Positions 52,416 to 60,564 of a stretch of DNA of 64,000 nt are shown in pieces. A program made the translations under genes and the position numbers. Under the pieces are notes generated by a model that saw nothing but the letters and a program-made list of their open reading frames with translations, was not told the origin of the DNA and searched no databases. Origin of the DNA: Tectiglobus sp965224045 (GTDB lineage Bacteria; Pseudomonadota; Alphaproteobacteria; Rhizobiales; Hyphomicrobiaceae). The stretch lies in contig CBDCYD010000015.1 of assembly GCA_965224045.1 (NCBI GenBank), positions 1,178,001 to 1,242,000 on the forward strand, given 5' to 3'. Each line of letters starts with the position of its first letter. Position 1 is the stretch's first letter.

Positions 52416-53875
52416 TAGAGCTTGGCACCGAAGTTCAGTGCCTGATCGAACTCGGGCGCCAGCCGGCCCGTGGGTTCCGTCGCGGGGCCGCCTTCGCGTG
52501 CGAGAAAGCGGCCGGAACCGGCAGTTGCCGAGCATTGACCGCCATCGATGATCACCTCGCCGCGGCGCAAGACGGTTACCGGCCAGCCCTTGAGCGTGCG
52601 GCCTGCAAACGGCGTATAACGCGTGTTGTCGTGCACGCTCTCGTCGGTCAATTCCACGGTCTTGTCTGGATCCCAGATCGCTATGTCGGCGTCCGCCCCG
52701 ACGGCGATCGTCCCCTTGTGCGGTGCCAGGCCGTAAATCCGAGCAGGATCGGTCGCCGTCCATTTGACGAACGCGTTGATACCGTACCGGCCCTGACTGA
52801 CCATCGCGTCAAACAGCATCGGCAAGCGTGTTTCCAGTCCCGGCATGCCGTTGGGGATCTGCTTGAACGTCGGATCACTGCCGGCAACGAGCTTGCCGGT
52901 CTCATCGAATGCAAACGGTGAGTGATCCGACGTCACGATCTGCAGATCGCCGAGATCGAGTGCCTGCCACAGCGCCGCCTGATCGGCCTTGGTCCGAAGC
53001 GGCGGGCTGCACACCCACTTGGCACCGAGATTGCCGGGCTGGTCGAGGTCGTCAGCCGTCAGGAACAAATACTGGGTACACGTTTCAGCAAAGACCTTGG
53101 CGCCGCGCCCGCGCGCTTCACGGATCACGCGCGCGCCCTCCGCGGTCGCTACGTGATAGATGATGATCGGTTGGTCGATCAGCTCGGCACAGGCTATGAG
53201 GCGCTGAAAGGCTTCCGGCTCCGAAGCGCGCGGGTGGGAGATGGCGTGGAACTTCGGCGCCGTGTAGCCACGCTCGACGAGCCGCTTGCCCATCCAGCTG
53301 ATCATACCGTGGTTTTCGGCGTGCACGGCAACCAACGCCTTGAGCTCACGCGCTTTGAGGAGAATGTCGAGCAAGGCCTCGTCGCCAACGTTCATCAGAT
53401 CGTACGTCATGAAGACCTTGATCGAGGCGTTTCCGGCTTTGACCAAAGACGGCAGCTCCTCTTCGAGCAGCGACGGCGTGACGTCAGTGACCAACAGGTG
53501 GAAGGCGTAATCGATCACGGCGCCTTTCTTGGCGAGCGCGCTGTAGTCGGCGTAGACCGTGCTTAAACTGTCGCCGCGATGCTGACAGGCGAACGAGATC
53601 ACCGAAGTCGTGCCGCCATGCGCGGCTGATTTGGTCGCCGACTCGAAACTGTCGGCATTCAGAATTCCGCTGGAAGAAATCTGCTCGATGTGCGCGTGGG
53701 TGTCGACGCCGCCGGGCAGGACCAGCTTACCGCGGGCGTCGATCTCCCGGCGTGCTGCACCGAGGCCGCGGCCGATAGCGGCCACTGTCTCGCCGCTCAC
53801 CGCGACGTCGGCATCCATCGTGTCGACGGCGGTTGCAACCGTGCCGCCGTGAATGATCAGATCGTAATTGCTCAT
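52412..53875 (-). CDS. D-hydantoinase / dihydropyrimidinase-type amidohydrolase
   Basis: A 487-aa cyclic amidohydrolase with GGAGG before ATG 53875. Binuclear zinc ligands: His60 and His62 in GGVDTHAHIEQ, carboxylated Lys153 in SIKVFMTYDL, His185 in AVHAENHG, His241 in YHVATAEG, and Asp317 in VTSDHSPF. The loop DLDQPGNLGAKWVCSPPLR is typical of hydantoinases. It opens 5-substituted hydantoins or dihydropyrimidines to N-carbamoyl amino acids, which the D-carbamoylase at 49.4 kb would finish. The extended C-terminus (GRLAPEFDQALNFGAKLY) runs into repeat B5, which supplies the stop codon. Confidence 0.9.
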   Translation of the reverse strand: MSNYDLIIHGGTVATAVDTMDADVAVSGETVAAIGRGLGAARREIDARGKLVLPGGVDTHAHIEQISSSGILNADSFESATKSAAHGGTTSVISFACQHRGDSLSTVYADYSALAKKGAVIDYAFHLLVTDVTPSLLEEELPSLVKAGNASIKVFMTYDLMNVGDEALLDILLKARELKALVAVHAENHGMISWMGKRLVERGYTAPKFHAISHPRASEPEAFQRLIACAELIDQPIIIYHVATAEGARVIREARGRGAKVFAETCTQYLFLTADDLDQPGNLGAKWVCSPPLRTKADQAALWQALDLGDLQIVTSDHSPFAFDETGKLVAGSDPTFKQIPNGMPGLETRLPMLFDAMVSQGRYGINAFVKWTATDPARIYGLAPHKGTIAVGADADIAIWDPDKTVELTDESVHDNTRYTPFAGRTLKGWPVTVLRRGEVIIDGGQCSATAGSGRFLAREGGPATEPTGRLAPEFDQALNFGAKLY

Positions 53876-54029
53876 GGACGCCTCCCAATCGTGATGCGCT
53901 GCGCTTCGCCGAAACCGGGGTGTTATCGGTGAAAATTCGGCCAACAACCGGATAGACACCGCCCTTGCTTCAGAGTTTGATACGCTTCAAGCTTCGACAA
54001 TTCACCAGTCCGCGGCGAGAGGCAAGGCG

Positions 54030-54683
54030 ATGGGCAAGCAAATCCATGTTGTGAACCCGAACTCCAACCAGACCGTCACGGACGGAATTTCAGCCGCGCT
54101 CGACAGCGTGCGCTTTGCCGGGGGGCCGGAGATCAAATGCTCGACACTGGCGGAGGGGCCTTACGGCGTCGAAAGCCAAGCCGATGCAGAAGCCGTAACG
54201 CTGCCGCTGCGCCACCTTGTCGAAAGTGACAACGAGAGCGACGCCTTCATCATCGCGTGCTATTCGGATCCCGGCCTGCATGTCTGCCGCGAAGGTACGT
54301 CCCGGCCCGTGTTCGGGATTGCCGAGTGTGGCGTATTGACCGCGCTGGCACGCGGCGAAAGCTTCGGCGTGCTGGCCATCGCCCAGCGATCGATCCGCCG
54401 CCATGTCCGCTACCTGCGCCAGATGGGTCTGATGGACCGGCTGGCGGGTGAGCGCCCGCTCGACCTGTCCGTTGCCGAGACGGCCTCGGGCGAAGGTACC
54501 CTGGCGCGCATGTTCGAGGTCGCCCAGCAGTTGCGCGACACTGACGGCGCCGAAGTGATCGTCATGGGCTGCGCCGGCATGGCCCGTCACCGCCGGCAAC
54601 TCGAGGAACAGCTCGCGGTGCCGGTGATCGACCCGACCCAGGCCGCCGTTGCGATGGCGATCGGCACGGTGATGTTCCAGTAA
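54030..54683 (+). CDS. Hydantoin racemase / Asp-Glu racemase family
   Basis: A 217-aa two-domain racemase. The N-terminus HVVNPNSNQTVTDGI is the hydantoin-racemase form, and the two catalytic cysteines are Cys77 in IIACYSDPGLH and Cys181 in VIVMGCAGMARHR. Hydantoin racemase interconverts D- and L-5-monosubstituted hydantoins so that the D-hydantoinase can use both. It is divergent from the hydantoinase with about 155 bases between, a good place for joint control. Other members of the family (maleate isomerase, arylmalonate decarboxylase) have different active-site sets. Confidence 0.87.
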   Translation: MGKQIHVVNPNSNQTVTDGISAALDSVRFAGGPEIKCSTLAEGPYGVESQADAEAVTLPLRHLVESDNESDAFIIACYSDPGLHVCREGTSRPVFGIAECGVLTALARGESFGVLAIAQRSIRRHVRYLRQMGLMDRLAGERPLDLSVAETASGEGTLARMFEVAQQLRDTDGAEVIVMGCAGMARHRRQLEEQLAVPVIDPTQAAVAMAIGTVMFQ

Positions 54684-54715
54684 CCGGGAAAGGCCGGATC
54701 AGTGAGCCAGGCGCG

Positions 54716-55597
54716 ATGAACGACGCGAAAGACAAGGTGCTGGTCGATGCGGCCGATGGCATTGCCCATATTCGTTTCAACCGCCCACGCCAGCTCAACG
54801 CCTTCGACAATGAATTGATGCGTGCGGCGATCGCGGCCATCGATGAGCTCAACGCCGACCGTGACGTGCGGGTGATTGTCGTGTCCGGTGAGGGCCGCGC
54901 GTTTTCGGCAGGCTTCGATCTCAAGGCCGCCGCCGAGCGCCAACTCGTCGCGCGCGACGACTGGCGCAACCAGCTCGAACTGCAATTCGATTTCATCATG
55001 AGGTTCTGGAATTCGCGCGTCCCGACGATTGCCGCCGTACACGGGTATTGCCTGGCCGGTGCATTGGAAGTGTCGCTGGCATGTGACCTGACGGTTGCAG
55101 ACAGCGCGACGTATTTTGGCGAGCCGGAGGTCCGCTTCGGCTCCGGCGCCGTCGCCATGCTGTTTCCCTGGGTCACGGGTCCCAAGCAGGCCAAGGAGCT
55201 GGTGCTCACCGGTGACGATCGCATTCCAGCCGACCGGGCATTGCAAATGGGCCTGATCAACGCCGTCGCGCCGGCCGGCGACGCTTTGACGGAAGCCAGG
55301 CGCATGGCGCGCAGGATTGCCCGCGCGGCGCCCGAGGCCGTGCAAAAATCCAAACAGGCGATCAACCGCAGCTACGATATTATGGGGCTCAGCCAGGCGC
55401 TTGCGCTTGGTCTCGACATCGATGTCGATATCAATGCAACGCCGACGTGGGAGAAACAGGAGTTCTCGCGCATCCGCAAGGAGCACGGCGTCAAGGCTGC
55501 GATCGCATGGCGTGATGCACGTTTCGCCGATGCGGACGATAATGAGGCAGGCGATGGCGATGCCCGACGAGATGACCTGAGCAAAGCAGGGAAATGA
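54716..55597 (+). CDS. Enoyl-CoA hydratase/isomerase family protein
   Basis: A 293-aa crotonase-fold protein. Segments: HIRFNRPRQLNAFDNELM, VSGEGRAFSAGFDLKAAAER (first oxyanion-hole strand), AVHGYCLAGALEVSLACDLT (second oxyanion-hole), FGEPEVRFGSGAVAMLFPWV with the catalytic Glu position, and a C-terminal trimerisation helix plus an acidic tail longer than usual. It hydrates or isomerises an enoyl-CoA; the substrate is not evident. It follows the racemase by 32 bases and overlaps the next SDR gene by four bases (ATGA), so those two belong together. Confidence 0.88.
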   Translation: MNDAKDKVLVDAADGIAHIRFNRPRQLNAFDNELMRAAIAAIDELNADRDVRVIVVSGEGRAFSAGFDLKAAAERQLVARDDWRNQLELQFDFIMRFWNSRVPTIAAVHGYCLAGALEVSLACDLTVADSATYFGEPEVRFGSGAVAMLFPWVTGPKQAKELVLTGDDRIPADRALQMGLINAVAPAGDALTEARRMARRIARAAPEAVQKSKQAINRSYDIMGLSQALALGLDIDVDINATPTWEKQEFSRIRKEHGVKAAIAWRDARFADADDNEAGDGDARRDDLSKAGK

Positions 55598-56355
55598 CAC
55601 CAATGTCCGAGCAAACACTGACCGGCAAGACGGCACTGATCACGGGCGCGGCCCGCAATATCGGCAAAGCGATCGCGCAGGCCTATGCCAATGCCGGTGC
55701 CAATGTCGTGATCAATACGCTGCAGGACAGGGCGGCCGCCGAAGGCGTTGCCACGGAGATCACGGGCGCCGGCGGGCATGCGATGGTCGAAGTGGCCGAC
55801 GTCGTCGACAGATCGGCCGTCGAGGCCATGGTTGGCCGCGCCCGGAATCGTTTTGGCGGTATTGATATTCTCGTCGCTAACGCTTCGGCGCGCGGGCTGG
55901 TCGACTTTCTCGAAATGGACTACGCCACCTGGCGGCGCATCATCGATATTTCGCTGGACGGCACGTTCCATCTGGCGCAGACGACCCTGCCCGGCATGAT
56001 CGATAAGGGATGGGGCCGCATCATTACCGTCGGCGGCATTTCATGGCACCTCGGTTTCAAGCGCCGCGCCAACAATTTGACCGGCAAGTCCGGGTTGGTC
56101 GGCCTGACCCGCGCCCTTGCCGCCGAGTTCGGCGACCGCGGCATCACCGCCAACAACATCTCGCCCGGCCAGATCGATACCGCACGGCCGGCGTCCGCCG
56201 GCGAACGCCCGCCGATGGCCAACCCGCCGCCCGTGCCGCGCATGGGCGCCGTCGACGAGATCGCCTCGGCGGCCCTGTTTCTCGCCGATCCCCGGCAGGG
56301 CTACATCAACGGCCAGATCATCCACGTCAACGGCGGGTCATATCTTGGGACGTGA
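55594..56355 (+). CDS. SDR-family protein lacking the catalytic tyrosine
   Basis: A 253-aa Rossmann protein with an intact cofactor site (ITGAARNIGKAIAQAYANAG, the NAS variant VANASARGLVDF replacing NNAG) and a C-terminal oligomerisation part (INGQIIHVNGGSYLG). The catalytic YxxxK is replaced by Asn161-Leu-Thr-Gly-Lys165 in KRRANNLTGKSGLVGLTRAL, so ordinary dehydrogenase chemistry is doubtful. It may be a divergent reductase with another acid or a non-catalytic binding partner of the upstream crotonase. The start overlaps the crotonase stop; an ATG at 55603 is an alternative. It overlaps the convergent gene's end by 18 bases. Confidence 0.87.
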   Translation: MTPMSEQTLTGKTALITGAARNIGKAIAQAYANAGANVVINTLQDRAAAEGVATEITGAGGHAMVEVADVVDRSAVEAMVGRARNRFGGIDILVANASARGLVDFLEMDYATWRRIIDISLDGTFHLAQTTLPGMIDKGWGRIITVGGISWHLGFKRRANNLTGKSGLVGLTRALAAEFGDRGITANNISPGQIDTARPASAGERPPMANPPPVPRMGAVDEIASAALFLADPRQGYINGQIIHVNGGSYLGT

Positions 56356-56934
56356 TGCCGGCGGCCCGCATAAAGCGCGGCCGGCGCTCACGAGGCAGGC
56401 TTCAAAGGCCGTCAAATCCGTTAGTTCGTCGCCGGCTGAAACGTCGTTCAGTACGACGTCGCAACTGAAGTTCTGCAGCGCGACGGCAATCATCAAGTTC
56501 TCGAACAGGCCGAAGTTCTCGACCTCGGTGCCGGCGGTATAGGGGTCGATGGCGCCTGACCCGAGGGTCTGGTTGTAGCGTGCCGTGCGCTCGGCAAGCG
56601 ACTGACTGACGTTGGAATAGCCGAATACCGGCTTGCCGAGGCCGTGCATGAAACCGATTTCGTAACCTGTTCCGATGTCCATGCTTACACTGCGGAACGG
56701 CGTACAGTTTGCAACCAGGGCATCGCAGCCGCGCATCAGGTTCTCGTTTTCCTCGCTGATGCGTCGCGCCTGTTCGGCGGGCGCGAGCGCTGCAAGTTCG
56801 CTTATCTGCGCATCGAACGGAAACACGCCAACCAAACCATGTCGCGCGCACAAATCCTTCTTGGCTGCCGCGATCGCAGCGACGTCCGCGAGGAAGACCT
56901 CCGGGCCTGCGAGATAGATTTTCGGCTGGCTCAT
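56338..56934 (-). CDS. Nucleoside 2-deoxyribosyltransferase family protein
   Basis: A 198-aa enzyme. I chose MSQPKIYLAGPEVFLAD at 56934, with GGAGCGGG upstream, over an ATG four codons earlier. The family marks are KIYLAGPEVF at the N-terminus, CDALVANCTPFRSVSMDIGT with the conserved Asp, and GYEIGFMHGLGKPVFGY with the nucleophilic Glu. It swaps bases between deoxyribonucleosides or hydrolyses nucleotide N-glycosidic bonds (DNPH1-like). It is separated from the upstream acyl-CoA ligase by 19 bases and may be cotranscribed with it, though no pathway link is clear. Confidence 0.86.
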   Translation of the reverse strand: MSQPKIYLAGPEVFLADVAAIAAAKKDLCARHGLVGVFPFDAQISELAALAPAEQARRISEENENLMRGCDALVANCTPFRSVSMDIGTGYEIGFMHGLGKPVFGYSNVSQSLAERTARYNQTLGSGAIDPYTAGTEVENFGLFENLMIAVALQNFSCDVVLNDVSAGDELTDLTAFEACLVSAGRALCGPPASRPKI

Positions 56935-56953
56935 ATCCCGCTCCATCGTCTCG

Positions 56954-58570
56954 TCAGCGCTTCTTCAGCGAACGAAAATCGTAAGTCAGCTCGCGGCCGA
57001 GCGGGTCTTCGTCGGCCGCGAAGATCATGTGCTTGAGTACCTTCTGGGTGCCGGTCACCGGCAGCGCATCGACAAACGCGATCCAGCCGGGTGCCTTGTA
57101 ATAGGCAAGGGCTGCAAAGCAGTGATCGAAAATGCGTCGCGCCGTCGGTTCGTCCGCCGTCCCGTCTTTGAGAACGACGCAGGCAAAGACCTCTTCGTCG
57201 CGCAGTTCATCCTCGATCGCGATGACCGCGACCTGCGCCACGTCGGCGAAACCCTGGATGCAGGCCTCGACCTCGGCGGCGGCGATGTTTTCTCCGGAGC
57301 GACGGATGATATTCTTCTTGCGGTCGACGAAATAGAGCATGCCGCTTTCGTCCTGACGGACGGTATCGCCGGTGTGGAACCAGCCACCGCGCCAAGCCTG
57401 CTCCGTCTGTGCAGGCAGGTTGAGGTAACCCGAGAATGCGCCGTGGCGAGGCGTTGCCGCAGAGTGGCGTACAACCATCTCGCCACTCTCGCCAACCGGA
57501 ACGTCGATGTCGTCCTGGTCGACAACGCGCACCTCGAGGCCCGGCTGCGGCCGCCCCATGGCGCGGGTGTGGATCTGGCGCGGCTCTTCGTTGTCGACCA
57601 GGATTTTGCACATCTCGGTCATGCCCCAGCCCTCGACCAGCGGAAATCCGAAGCGCTCTTCGAAGACGCCGTGAACCGTCGGCTCAAGACCGGCGCCAAA
57701 GCCGAAACGAACCGCGTGATTGCGGTCCTGCGGACCGGGAGGCGTGCTCAAAAGAACCGGAATGATGACCCCGAGATAATGAATGATCGTGGCCCTGGTG
57801 TCGCGGATTTCACGCCACCAGCGCGTGCGGCTGAAGCGCTCCGGAAGAACCTGGGCGTTGCCGGTCAGGAGCACGGCGTAAAGTGAGACAATGCCCGCGT
57901 TGACATGAAACAACGGCAGCGCGTTGTAGAGCCTGTCGCGACCTTCCTCGAGCGCCATGAGGCCGTCGCGTGTGGCATACCACGCGCCGAGGATAAGCTC
58001 ATATTCGTGGCTCAAAATGCAGCCCTTGGGCCGGCCGGTCGTGCCGGACGTGTAAAGAAGGCTTGCCTCGCTTTGCGGATTTACCGGGCCCTGCAAGGGG
58101 GCAGCGCGCGGCGCGGGCTCAAACCCGTCCGCTTCGCCGTAAATGGTGAGGCGGATATCCCGGCCGCTTTCGCTGATCCCGTCGCGCAGCTGATCCGCTC
58201 GCGGCGGACTGGCGACGGCGAGATCGGCGCCCGAGTCCTGCAAGAGATACGCGATTTCCGCCGGCCTGTAGTCTGGATTGACCGGCACCCAGGAAATTCC
58301 GAGCCGTGCGCAGGCAAATTTGACCAGCAGTGTCTCAGGCCGGTTCTCCAGGAGAACGGCGATGCGATGACCATGACCGTAGCCGGCCGCGCTGAGATCG
58401 CTGCAAATCCGCTCGACTTCGGCGCTGACGTCGGCATAGGACAGTTCCCGCCCGTCCGGGTCATAGACGCGCGTTGCATCGCGCGGCACAATCAGCAGCG
58501 GATTGTCGCGATAGGCTTCGGTGGCTTCCACCAGAACGTCGGAAACGGTACGCCCTGATATGCTGAGCAT
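56954..58570 (-). CDS. AMP-dependent acyl-CoA synthetase/ligase
   Basis: A 538-aa adenylate-forming enzyme with all core motifs: A3/P-loop LLYTSGTTGRPKGCILSHEY, A5 GWGMTEMCKI, A7 WFHTGDTVRQDESGMLYFVD, A8 RKKNIIRRSGENIAAAEVE and the A10 lysine region PVTGTQKVLKHM. It resembles the CaiC/crotonobetaine-CoA ligase-like group. It activates a carboxylic acid to acyl-CoA; the substrate is unknown, although nearby enoyl-CoA hydratase and CaiB-type genes suggest acyl-CoA catabolism. The gap to 58800 contains only decayed short repeats. Confidence 0.9.
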   Translation of the reverse strand: MLSISGRTVSDVLVEATEAYRDNPLLIVPRDATRVYDPDGRELSYADVSAEVERICSDLSAAGYGHGHRIAVLLENRPETLLVKFACARLGISWVPVNPDYRPAEIAYLLQDSGADLAVASPPRADQLRDGISESGRDIRLTIYGEADGFEPAPRAAPLQGPVNPQSEASLLYTSGTTGRPKGCILSHEYELILGAWYATRDGLMALEEGRDRLYNALPLFHVNAGIVSLYAVLLTGNAQVLPERFSRTRWWREIRDTRATIIHYLGVIIPVLLSTPPGPQDRNHAVRFGFGAGLEPTVHGVFEERFGFPLVEGWGMTEMCKILVDNEEPRQIHTRAMGRPQPGLEVRVVDQDDIDVPVGESGEMVVRHSAATPRHGAFSGYLNLPAQTEQAWRGGWFHTGDTVRQDESGMLYFVDRKKNIIRRSGENIAAAEVEACIQGFADVAQVAVIAIEDELRDEEVFACVVLKDGTADEPTARRIFDHCFAALAYYKAPGWIAFVDALPVTGTQKVLKHMIFAADEDPLGRELTYDFRSLKKR

Positions 58571-58690
58571 CGTCTCGCTCTCCCCTTCGCGATGGTTGCA
58601 GTCGTCATCCGGGAGTCGAGTTTGAACGAATAAGCGGCCGCCGTCACCCGCAGGACGAGGCCGGCGGGGCGCGCCGCAATGCAGGGGCGC

Positions 58691-58797
58691 CGTTCAGTGA
58701 AGACGAAGGCCCCGATGCGCAAGCGCCATTCCGTCAAGACGAGCGTCCGGGTTGTCAAGACGAAGGCCGGGGCTGTGAAGACCAAGGCGCCGGTGCG
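58691..58797. repeat. Decayed 20-22-bp tandem repeats (VKTKAP-like)
   Basis: GT(G/C)AAGAC(G/C)A(A/G)(G/C)G(C/T) recurs near 58697, 58734, 58752 and 58772, with looser spacing on the left. In one frame it reads as repeated VKTKAP-like peptides, but there is no start or family support. It lies between the acyl-CoA ligase start and the TadD-like gene end. Confidence 0.45.
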
Positions 58798-58800
58798 GGA

Positions 58801-59304
58801 TTACAGCGCGACCGGCCGCTGGCCGATCTTCGCCAGGCGGACGTTCAGCTCTTCGATATTCCGCTGGATCCTGACGTTGAGCGGGTCCATCTTGCGGGCG
58901 CGAAGCAAAAGCCTGCGCGCCTCACCGAGATCACCGCGCAGCATGTAGGAATAGCCCATGTTGTTGAGCACCACGGGCGTCTCGCCGATCAACTGCTTCG
59001 TGCGCTTGTAGCTGCGGTCAGCGAGATCAAAGCGCCCGAGTTGGTCGTAGGATGCGGCAAGCCCCAGCCAGGCCTCCGGGTTGTGCGAATCGCCTTCGAT
59101 CGCAAGCCTGAAATTCTTTTCGGCCAGGCCGAACTCGCCGCGTGCGAAATGCTTTTGTGCGTTGGTCAGTTCCAGGTCATTGCGCGCCAAACGACCAATC
59201 GACGTCCCGTCGCCGGGGCCGGGCACGGCGCAACCGGCCAGTCCCAGCAGGAGGCCAACACACGCGACGCAAAATCGAACCGACGCGGCGGCTTCGCGGT
59301 ACAT
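58801..59304 (-). CDS. TadD-like TPR lipoprotein (Tad/Flp pilus assembly)
   Basis: A 167-aa protein. From ATG 59304 (MYREAAASVRFCVACVGLLL) it has a lipoprotein signal with lipobox LAGC, so it is outer-membrane anchored. Three TPR motifs follow: AQKHFARGEFGLAEKNFRLA, AWLGLAASYDQLGRFDLADR and VLNNMGYSYMLRGDLGEARR. TadD is the pilotin-like lipoprotein of the Tad pilus. The divergent cpaB/cpaC genes 260 bases away support the call. The name is positional as well as structural, since generic TPR lipoproteins look alike. Confidence 0.8.
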   Translation of the reverse strand: MYREAAASVRFCVACVGLLLGLAGCAVPGPGDGTSIGRLARNDLELTNAQKHFARGEFGLAEKNFRLAIEGDSHNPEAWLGLAASYDQLGRFDLADRSYKRTKQLIGETPVVLNNMGYSYMLRGDLGEARRLLLRARKMDPLNVRIQRNIEELNVRLAKIGQRPVAL

Positions 59305-59561
59305 GGACACCCTCGAATTCCAAACTTGCGGAGCCGGCAACGCTGAACACTTTTCGACTCGCACGCGACTTCACGTGATCTGAGCGCTCGGACGTTGGCG
59401 TCACCATTGCGTGCTGTCAAACGCGGGACGCGAGTTATACAAGTCCTATCCCCAGTTGTTCGAATTTTATGGAAATTGTCGCGCCTCGATAAACGGGCAT
59501 TTGAGACGCCGGTGATACCTTTCCTTAGGGTTGCAGGCAAAATGGCGGAGAGGGACTACAG

Positions 59562-60404
59562 ATGCGATTTGCTCAGTTTCTGGCTCTGTCGGTCGCCATT
59601 GCCGCAAGTGCACTCGCCGTCAGTATTTCGTCCGACTACATGGCCTCGGTCAAAGTCCCCCGCATCGTCAAAGTGACGCCGAAGATCGAGATGACGAACG
59701 TCGTCACCGCAGCACAACCAATTGCGCACGGCCGGGTCATCAAGCCAACCGACCTCAAGGAAGTCGAGTGGCCGGCCAGTGCCGTCCCGGAGGGCGCGTT
59801 TCGCTCCGTCGTCGAAGTACTGGGGGTTGAGGGGGAACGCGTGTCACTGTCGACGTTCACCCCGGGCGAGGTGGTCACGCAAAAGCGCGTCAGCAGGCCC
59901 GGCCAGCGCCCGTCGTTGGCTTTGATGCTCGGTCCGGGCATGCGCGCCATCGCCGTCCGCGTCAACGCGGTGCTCGGTGTCGGCGGTTTTGTGATGCCGG
60001 GCGACCGGGTCGATCTTCTCCTGACGGAACGGCCGGAAGAGAATGATCCGGCACGCATTCGCACGACCGAGGTCTTACTGCGCGACGTGCGGGTGCTCGC
60101 AATCGACCAGCAGACCGAGGACCCGGAATACCGACCCCGCGTCGTCAGTACGGTGACGTTGGAGGTTGCATTGCGCGATGCGCAGAAGATCACGCTGGCA
60201 ACCACCGTCGGCAGCATCTCGTTGGCATTGCGCAGCGCCATTGCGCCGCGCGAACCGGTGGTCGCTGAAAAGCCCATGGTGCTGCCCGAGCCTGTGAAGG
60301 CTGCCAAGGCAAAGCAAGACCCGATGCGCAAGATCGTGGTGTTCCGCTCGGCCAAGCCGACCGAGTACAAGGTCCCGACGGTTGCGGCCAGCATCCTGCA
60401 GTAG
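59562..60404 (+). CDS. cpaB: Flp pilus assembly protein CpaB (RcpC)
   Basis: A 280-aa periplasmic protein anchored by an N-terminal TM/signal (MRFAQFLALSVAIAASALAV). It has the SAF domain pattern NVVTAAQPIAHGRVIKPTDL and VEWPASAVPEGAF, the CpaB core GMRAIAVRVNAVLGVGGFVM, PGDRVDLLLT and VLLRDVRVLAIDQQTEDP, and the RcpC C-terminal domain VTLEVALRDAQKITLATTVG. CpaB links the secretin to the inner-membrane machinery of Tad pili. CpaC follows after a 160-base gap that includes repeat A4 at its far end. Confidence 0.92.
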   Translation: MRFAQFLALSVAIAASALAVSISSDYMASVKVPRIVKVTPKIEMTNVVTAAQPIAHGRVIKPTDLKEVEWPASAVPEGAFRSVVEVLGVEGERVSLSTFTPGEVVTQKRVSRPGQRPSLALMLGPGMRAIAVRVNAVLGVGGFVMPGDRVDLLLTERPEENDPARIRTTEVLLRDVRVLAIDQQTEDPEYRPRVVSTVTLEVALRDAQKITLATTVGSISLALRSAIAPREPVVAEKPMVLPEPVKAAKAKQDPMRKIVVFRSAKPTEYKVPTVAASILQ

Positions 60405-60564
60405 CGCGCTCTCAACCGGTGCGGGCCGCGCAACATTCTGGATGTGTATAACCCACCGAATCGGGTGAGGCGGGTTTCATCGACCTATAACATCGTGATG
60501 ATTCGGGCCGCGTGGCTGGCCGATACGTGCGTTTGCGTTGTGATCCAAACGACAGGTCGGTAGC

